In this document: piece after piece, positions 50,848 to 55,294 of the stretch
How positions within the stretch are numbered: the stretch's first letter is position 1
How the letters are laid out: the number at the start of each line of letters is the position of its first letter
NCBI GenBank assembly: GCA_036743055.1
Contig: DAINQE010000012.1
Location: 1-55,294, forward strand
Source of the DNA: Sabulitectum sp036743055
GTDB taxonomy: Bacteria; Fermentibacterota; Fermentibacteria; Fermentibacterales; JCC-6
Direction of reading: 5' to 3'
DNA length: 55,294 bases
Position numbers and translations under genes: made by a program
Notes under the pieces: model-generated
Databases searched by the model: none
Told to the model about the DNA's origin: nothing
What the model saw: only the letters and a program-made list of their open reading frames with translations

Positions 50848-50969
50848 ATAAGCTCCTTTCCCCGCAGTGATATGATGCATGACTATAAGAAGGCAGGGGC
50901 GCAAAGCAAAAGGCCGACCTCCGCGGTGCTGCTGAAAAACCTTATCTTATGCCTTTCCAGGAGGAGCAT

Positions 50970-53900
50970 ATGAAGGACAGCCCCTTTTTCCCCGAAGAGG
51001 ATGTTAGCCTGGTCCTGAACGGGCAGAGCGTTTTCACGGGATCGCTGCTGCTTGCGGACATCTCCGGATTCACCGAGATCACGGAGGCCCTGACGAGGGG
51101 CGGCAAGAAAGGCGTGGAAGAACTCTCTTCCCTGCTCAACCGGTGCTTCGACGCAATGATCGGCGCTGTCCATGCCAACGGCGGGACGGTCCTCTCCTTC
51201 TCAGGCGACTCCATACTTGCCCGTTTCGGCTCAGGTGACGCGGGAGAGTCCTGCGGCGGGCAGATGCTTGCGGCAATGGAGGATTTCCGCCGGGTGGTGA
51301 TCCTCGGCGAACGGTTCTCCATCAGGGTGAAGGCGGTGTCGGGAAAGGGAAGCTGGAACCAGTTCATACTCGGCAGTCCAGCAAGGGCCCACATGGTGGT
51401 GACGGGAGGGGTGGTCAGGGAGCTGGCCGCCAGGGAGGACACAGCCTCACCTGGGGAGCTCATACTGCTGGAAAGCTCCGCCGAGCCCATCTCAGAGATC
51501 CTTGCCCCCCCCGAGGTCAACCCCGGGTCCTTCATCTCCCCCGGCGCGGAGAGGCTCCACGGCGAGTACAGACCGGTGACGCCTGTATTCGTTACCGCCA
51601 GCTGCCCCTCTGACCGATGGTCCGTCAGAGGTTTTCAGGACCTTGTGGTAAGGGTTCAGGACATCATCGAAGAGCACGGCGGCTACCTGCATCACATAGA
51701 CGATCTGGTGGCCGGAGGCACCAGGCTCATGGCCCTGTTCGGAGCCCCGGTTTCCCATGGGCGGGACACCGTGAGCGCCGTTGAAGCCGCCCTGGCGATC
51801 TCCGGTGACACATACGCCCCATTCCATGTATCCTGCGGCATCGACACCGGTTTCGTATTCGCGGGAATGACAGGGAATGAGGAGAGAAAGCGCTACACGG
51901 TGATCGGCGACCCGGTCAACACCGCGGCCAGACTCTCCGAAACGGCCTCCGAAACAGGAGTGACAGTATCCGAAGCGGTTGCAAGGGCCTCCTCCCGGGA
52001 GATAGTGTACGAATCTCCCGCCGTTGTGACCCTCAAGGGGAAGAGCAGTGTGCAGAGGGCCTTCCCGGCAGTTGGAGTGGTCCCCGGAGGAACAGACGGC
52101 ACCTTCGTGGGAAGGGAGAGCGAACTGGCCAGGCTTCTGGAACTGGCCAGGATAGGAGGAGACCCTGTTCTACTCCATGGCGGGGCCGGTGTGGGAAAAA
52201 GCACTCTCACCCACCGCTTCGCAGACGAGATATCACCTGAGTTCCCCAGGCTGCTGAAGGGCTTCGCCGGAGAGCGCCGATCCGGATCCTCCATCATGGG
52301 AAGCCTTCTGATGAACGCCTGCGGGATCGAACCGGGAATGGCTCCTGAGGAAAAAAGGAGAAGACTTGGTGAACTGATCGACAGAACGGGAGACAAGCAG
52401 CTGAAGAGGCGGGAGCCCTTCCTGGCGGGAATGCTCCTTCGCCTGGAGGTGGATGATCCGGGCTTCCTCAGAGTGCCGCCAAAGCTCCGCAGGGAGAACC
52501 TTGCCGACGCGCTGGTCCTTCTTCTGTCCATGCGGGGAACGCTGGTGATCATTGAAGACACCCACAGGGCGGGCGAAGAGGAGCTTGAACTCCTCATGGA
52601 GGTCATCACAGGGGTAAGGCAGAGATCAGAGGTCTTCTTCCTGCTCACATCCCGTCCTGAAGGGGAACCCATGATACCGGAGGAGACGGTTCCCGGGAGG
52701 ATCAGCCTGGAAGGTCTCTCCGACGACGAATCAGACGCCCTGCTCTCATCTCACTCCGAAGGGCTGCCTTTGGACGAAAGCATTGCCTCACTCCTCAAGG
52801 AGAAGTCCCATGGGAACCCGTTCTTCCTGGTCCAGTTCCTCATGTACCTCAGGGACAGGAACCTGATAAAGGAAGAGAACGGAATGTGGATCAGTTGCGG
52901 GGATGCCGGTCTGGAGCAGCTCCCCGAGTCGGTCTTTTCCATGATCATGGCCCGAATAGACACCCTGGCGGAACGCACCAGGGAAAGCCTTAAAGTGGCC
53001 AGCGTAGTCGGCATGCGGTTCAGCGAACCCCTTCTAAGCAGCGTTGTGAACCGCAGCGTTCACGCCGAGCTTTCCGAATCCATGAAAGCCGGTCTCACCT
53101 TCGTGAACTCCTATGCCGAGCTGGAACACATCTTCAGCCATATGCTCATAAGGGACGTTGCCTACGACTCCCTGCTATCCGAAAGGCGAAGGGAACTTCA
53201 CCGGGAGATCGGAGAGCACCTCGAAAGGATGAACACAGGTGGGGGTTCCGAGCCTTTCCTGGCGGAGCATTTCCTCAAGGGAGAGGTCTGGGAGAAGGCG
53301 GTGGAATACTCCATCAAGGCAGGGGAGCTTGCCTCCGAGGAGTACAGGAACGGCCAGGCACTGGACCATTTCCGCACTGCTGAATCCGTGCTTGAGGAGC
53401 ACATGGTGGAAAAGAAAGAGACCCTGGCAAGGTGCTGCCTCCTGTGCGGCAACGTGCTGGACAGGGTTGGCAGCTACGAACCCGCGCTGGAGTACTACGG
53501 CAAAACGGTGGCCGCCTCCAGGACCCCGGAACTCACCCTGAAAGCCCTTCTGAGCATGGCCGATATCATCTTCAACCAGGGAAACCTCGACGAATCCATG
53601 GAACTCATCACCGAGGTGGAAGCCCTGGCAGAGCAGTCGGAGGATGACCACATGGACATCCGCACCCACGCGGAGGCCTTCAAGGCATGGACCTGCTGCA
53701 TCAAGGGAGAGATACAGAGGGCTGAGAAGCATGCGCTGAAGGCAGTGGAAATCGGAGAGAGCCTTTCGGGTTACACCGGCTATGAAAAGGCCAGGAAGCT
53801 GGGTCACGCCCTTAACACCCTTGCTACGGTGCACTGGGCCAAATCCGAACTCGACAGCGCCAGGGAGCTCTATGAGAAGGCCATAGAACTGGCCCTGGAG

Positions 53901-54767
53901 AACGGCCTGAAGAGGGAAGCCGCGGTCACCTGGGGAAACATAGGACTCACCCTGGAAAAGCAGGGCCGATATCAGGAAGCCGTGGAAAGCATAGAGAAGC
54001 AGCTCCGGACATCAACCGAGATCGGTGAGAAGCTCCTTATTCTGAGCGCCCACGGTGATCTGGGGATGACCTACGCCATGATGGGGGATTTCACCAGAGC
54101 GCTGGAGCACACCACCAGGCAGCTGGAACTTTCCACCGCAATGAAGGTTGGCCACGACAGGCATCTGGCCCTGAACCACATGGCTGAGCTTCACATCACC
54201 TGCGGCAGGCTTGAGGAAGCGGAAGCTTTCCTTGTTCAGGCCGGGGAGCTGCTGAAGGAAAAGTACATGGAGAGGGCCGAGGCCCACACCCTCTTCACCT
54301 CCGCCAGGCTGGCATCGGAGAAAGGCGAGTCAGAGAAGGCTCTTGAGCTCTACGAAAGGTCACTCGAGATCTCCCGGAAGGTACAGTCCCTCTCTTTCCA
54401 GCACAGGATCCTCATGGAAAAGGGCACCATCCTCCTGGACAATGGAAGGGTGGAAGAGGCCCGCCAGGCTGCCGTAGAATCCGCGGAGATAGCAGATAAG
54501 ACCGGCATGGAGACCGCGGAAGCCGGCACCGATTCACTCCAGGGAAGGGTATCCTGCGCCGAAGGTTACCTCCAGGAAGGGCTCAGGAAGCTGCGAAGGG
54601 CCTGCGACACCTACAGGCGTCTGGGCACAAGGTTCCATCTGGCGGTGAACCTGAGATGGCTGGGGGAAATCCTGGGTGAAGAGGAAGACGGGCCCCTCCG
54701 TCTGGAGGAGGCCCGCCGTCTTTTCAGAGAAATGGGACTCGAGTTCAGACCTAGAATGTTGCCTTGA
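50970..54767 (+). CDS. tandem class III nucleotide cyclase, NTPase and TPR protein (soluble adenylyl cyclase-like)
   Basis: 1265 residues from ATG at 50970, after AGGAGGAG. Cyclase domain 1 (about 15-180) keeps both metal Asp: Asp30 in LLADISGFTEITEAL and Asp80 in VLSFSGDSILARF. Cyclase domain 2 (about 205-365) lacks the first metal Asp (FVTASCP) but keeps the transition-state Asn317 and Arg321 in YTVIGDPVNTAARL. Together they can form one composite site. An NTPase domain follows, with Walker A HGGAGVGKST (403-412) and Walker B TLVIIEDTH (524-532), then helical repeats and TPRs from about 740 to the end. This is the layout of mammalian soluble adenylyl cyclase. The usual adenine-selecting Lys of domain 2 is not visible, so ATP versus GTP preference is uncertain. 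It is divergent from the PH-like gene and has no signal peptide. Confidence 0.9.
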   Translation: MKDSPFFPEEDVSLVLNGQSVFTGSLLLADISGFTEITEALTRGGKKGVEELSSLLNRCFDAMIGAVHANGGTVLSFSGDSILARFGSGDAGESCGGQMLAAMEDFRRVVILGERFSIRVKAVSGKGSWNQFILGSPARAHMVVTGGVVRELAAREDTASPGELILLESSAEPISEILAPPEVNPGSFISPGAERLHGEYRPVTPVFVTASCPSDRWSVRGFQDLVVRVQDIIEEHGGYLHHIDDLVAGGTRLMALFGAPVSHGRDTVSAVEAALAISGDTYAPFHVSCGIDTGFVFAGMTGNEERKRYTVIGDPVNTAARLSETASETGVTVSEAVARASSREIVYESPAVVTLKGKSSVQRAFPAVGVVPGGTDGTFVGRESELARLLELARIGGDPVLLHGGAGVGKSTLTHRFADEISPEFPRLLKGFAGERRSGSSIMGSLLMNACGIEPGMAPEEKRRRLGELIDRTGDKQLKRREPFLAGMLLRLEVDDPGFLRVPPKLRRENLADALVLLLSMRGTLVIIEDTHRAGEEELELLMEVITGVRQRSEVFFLLTSRPEGEPMIPEETVPGRISLEGLSDDESDALLSSHSEGLPLDESIASLLKEKSHGNPFFLVQFLMYLRDRNLIKEENGMWISCGDAGLEQLPESVFSMIMARIDTLAERTRESLKVASVVGMRFSEPLLSSVVNRSVHAELSESMKAGLTFVNSYAELEHIFSHMLIRDVAYDSLLSERRRELHREIGEHLERMNTGGGSEPFLAEHFLKGEVWEKAVEYSIKAGELASEEYRNGQALDHFRTAESVLEEHMVEKKETLARCCLLCGNVLDRVGSYEPALEYYGKTVAASRTPELTLKALLSMADIIFNQGNLDESMELITEVEALAEQSEDDHMDIRTHAEAFKAWTCCIKGEIQRAEKHALKAVEIGESLSGYTGYEKARKLGHALNTLATVHWAKSELDSARELYEKAIELALENGLKREAAVTWGNIGLTLEKQGRYQEAVESIEKQLRTSTEIGEKLLILSAHGDLGMTYAMMGDFTRALEHTTRQLELSTAMKVGHDRHLALNHMAELHITCGRLEEAEAFLVQAGELLKEKYMERAEAHTLFTSARLASEKGESEKALELYERSLEISRKVQSLSFQHRILMEKGTILLDNGRVEEARQAAVESAEIADKTGMETAEAGTDSLQGRVSCAEGYLQEGLRKLRRACDTYRRLGTRFHLAVNLRWLGEILGEEEDGPLRLEEARRLFREMGLEFRPRMLP

Positions 54768-55294
54768 TCGCCGCCCATGTCTCAGAATCCAGGGACTGGG
54801 CGTCTGAAGGCACCACTATGGTGCAGCCGTCGGGGGCTGTGACCGTAAGGTCGTCGATCCAGACTGTGTCACCGGGTTCGGAGTAGGTCCTGGCCTCGAT
54901 CACGAGGCCGGTGTGGCCTTCAACCACGGTCCATGAGTACTCGGCCATGTCCCATCCGGTTCCTGGACCGTATTCCTCCTGACCGCCGGCGCTGCCGTTG
55001 TAGCCCTCGATGTCGCCGGGATCGTCGTTCCAGTGGCCCCATATCCTGCAGGAAGGTGACGCGGAGGGCGTCATATCGTAGCGCCAGAAGCTGGCGGTGA
55101 CCACATCGCCGTCGGAGAGGCCGGTGACCCACGCAACGAATGCCTGGGGGGTACCGGAGGCCTGGTCGTCCACCAGCTTCAGTGACTGGCTGCCGCCGTG
55201 GACCGGATCGGTGTCTATGCTTGCGATAATGTCGCCGTAAGAGCCGAGAATGGTGTCGGAGCCCTCCCAGCCGCATGTGGCCGTGACATCGGCA
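54751..55294 (-). CDS. secreted beta-sandwich (CBM-like) protein, 5' end beyond the window
   Basis: The frame is open from the window edge to TAG at 54753-54751, so at least 180 residues with the C-terminus intact. The sequence WEGSDTILGSYGDIIAS, GGSQSLKLVDDQASGTPQAF, GDVVTASFWRYDMTPSASPS and EARTYSEPGDTVWIDDLTVT is the pattern of carbohydrate-binding-module-like jelly rolls, with the final WIDDLTV strand typical. A short tail (SLDSETWAAIKATF) ends it. Its 3' end overlaps the cyclase gene by 17 bases on the opposite strand. Other domains upstream are unseen. Confidence 0.65.
   Translation of the reverse strand, partial: ADVTATCGWEGSDTILGSYGDIIASIDTDPVHGGSQSLKLVDDQASGTPQAFVAWVTGLSDGDVVTASFWRYDMTPSASPSCRIWGHWNDDPGDIEGYNGSAGGQEEYGPGTGWDMAEYSWTVVEGHTGLVIEARTYSEPGDTVWIDDLTVTAPDGCTIVVPSDAQSLDSETWAAIKATF

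Noticed and set aside
1..55294. UGA recoded as an amino acid across the genome
   Set aside because: Many genes end naturally at TGA overlapping the next start (for example at 9806-9808, 10582-10584 and 12 kb beyond), so TGA works as stop here.

Overview
The window is a gene-dense bacterial chromosome segment, GC-rich by eye, with no mobile element, CRISPR array, phage gene or gene-free stretch above 300 bases. It looks like part of a draft (metagenome-type) assembly: five runs of exactly 100 N occur, and two of them are flanked by the same 55-bp sequence on both sides. Two secreted proteins carry C-terminal domains like those exported by type IX secretion, a third is an Ig-like lipoprotein of a kind common in Bacteroidota and relatives, and there is a full Bat aerotolerance operon. 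This suggests an FCB-group bacterium, possibly a candidate phylum such as Fermentibacterota or Eisenbacteria. The placement is inference; no marker was searched. Arg is often AGG and Ile often ATA, which is unusual at high GC.

Plus-strand block 1-19561: the end of a beta-propeller protein, a PHP-glycosyltransferase fusion, tRNA-Pro(UGG) on the opposite strand, a secreted M14 carboxypeptidase, then a tightly packed run. That run holds ribosomal protein L27, imidazolonepropionase, a TPR scaffold, a DUF512 radical-SAM-like protein, a degenerate histidine-kinase-like protein, phosphomannomutase, MoxR, DUF58, BatA/B/C/D-like proteins and a small membrane protein. Neighbours overlap by ATGA, GTGA or TGATG or lie a few bases apart, so most of it is probably one transcript.

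Minus-strand blocks 19563-36022: a small lipoprotein plus FG-GAP protein unit (the latter cut by an in-frame TGA) has its own tandem promoters at 20999-21064. Upstream lies a 16-gene run read from pgi (36022) to a YfgM-like protein (21122), closed by an intrinsic terminator at 21080-21102. It mixes envelope genes (beta-barrel candidate, M15 peptidase, L,D-transpeptidase, PQQ propeller, plsC) with core genes (pgi, purN, era, scpA, scpB, RluB-type synthase, cmk, rpsA, mtaB, coaE).

Region 36123-39507 is mostly plus strand: a secreted MsrB-MsrA fusion and a lipoprotein plus polysaccharide deacetylase pair, with one minus-strand lipoprotein between. Region 39504-50847 is minus strand: PH/GRAM-like protein, murJ, uvrC, a barrel-like protein, tRNA-Leu(UAA), a palindromic repeat cluster, mutL, miaA, a ParB-like/TPR fusion, an Ig-like lipoprotein and a ferredoxin-nitroreductase. 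The last large gene, 50970-54767, encodes a tandem class III cyclase, NTPase and TPR protein with the architecture of mammalian soluble adenylyl cyclase. The window ends inside a secreted jelly-roll-like protein.

I found no clearly new multigene system. The strongest leads are the soluble-adenylyl-cyclase-like protein, the set of core enzymes with altered catalytic motifs (Era, CoaE, PHP domain, histidine-kinase-like protein), the tRNA-Leu palindromes, and the ParB-TPR fusion in the mutL-miaA locus.
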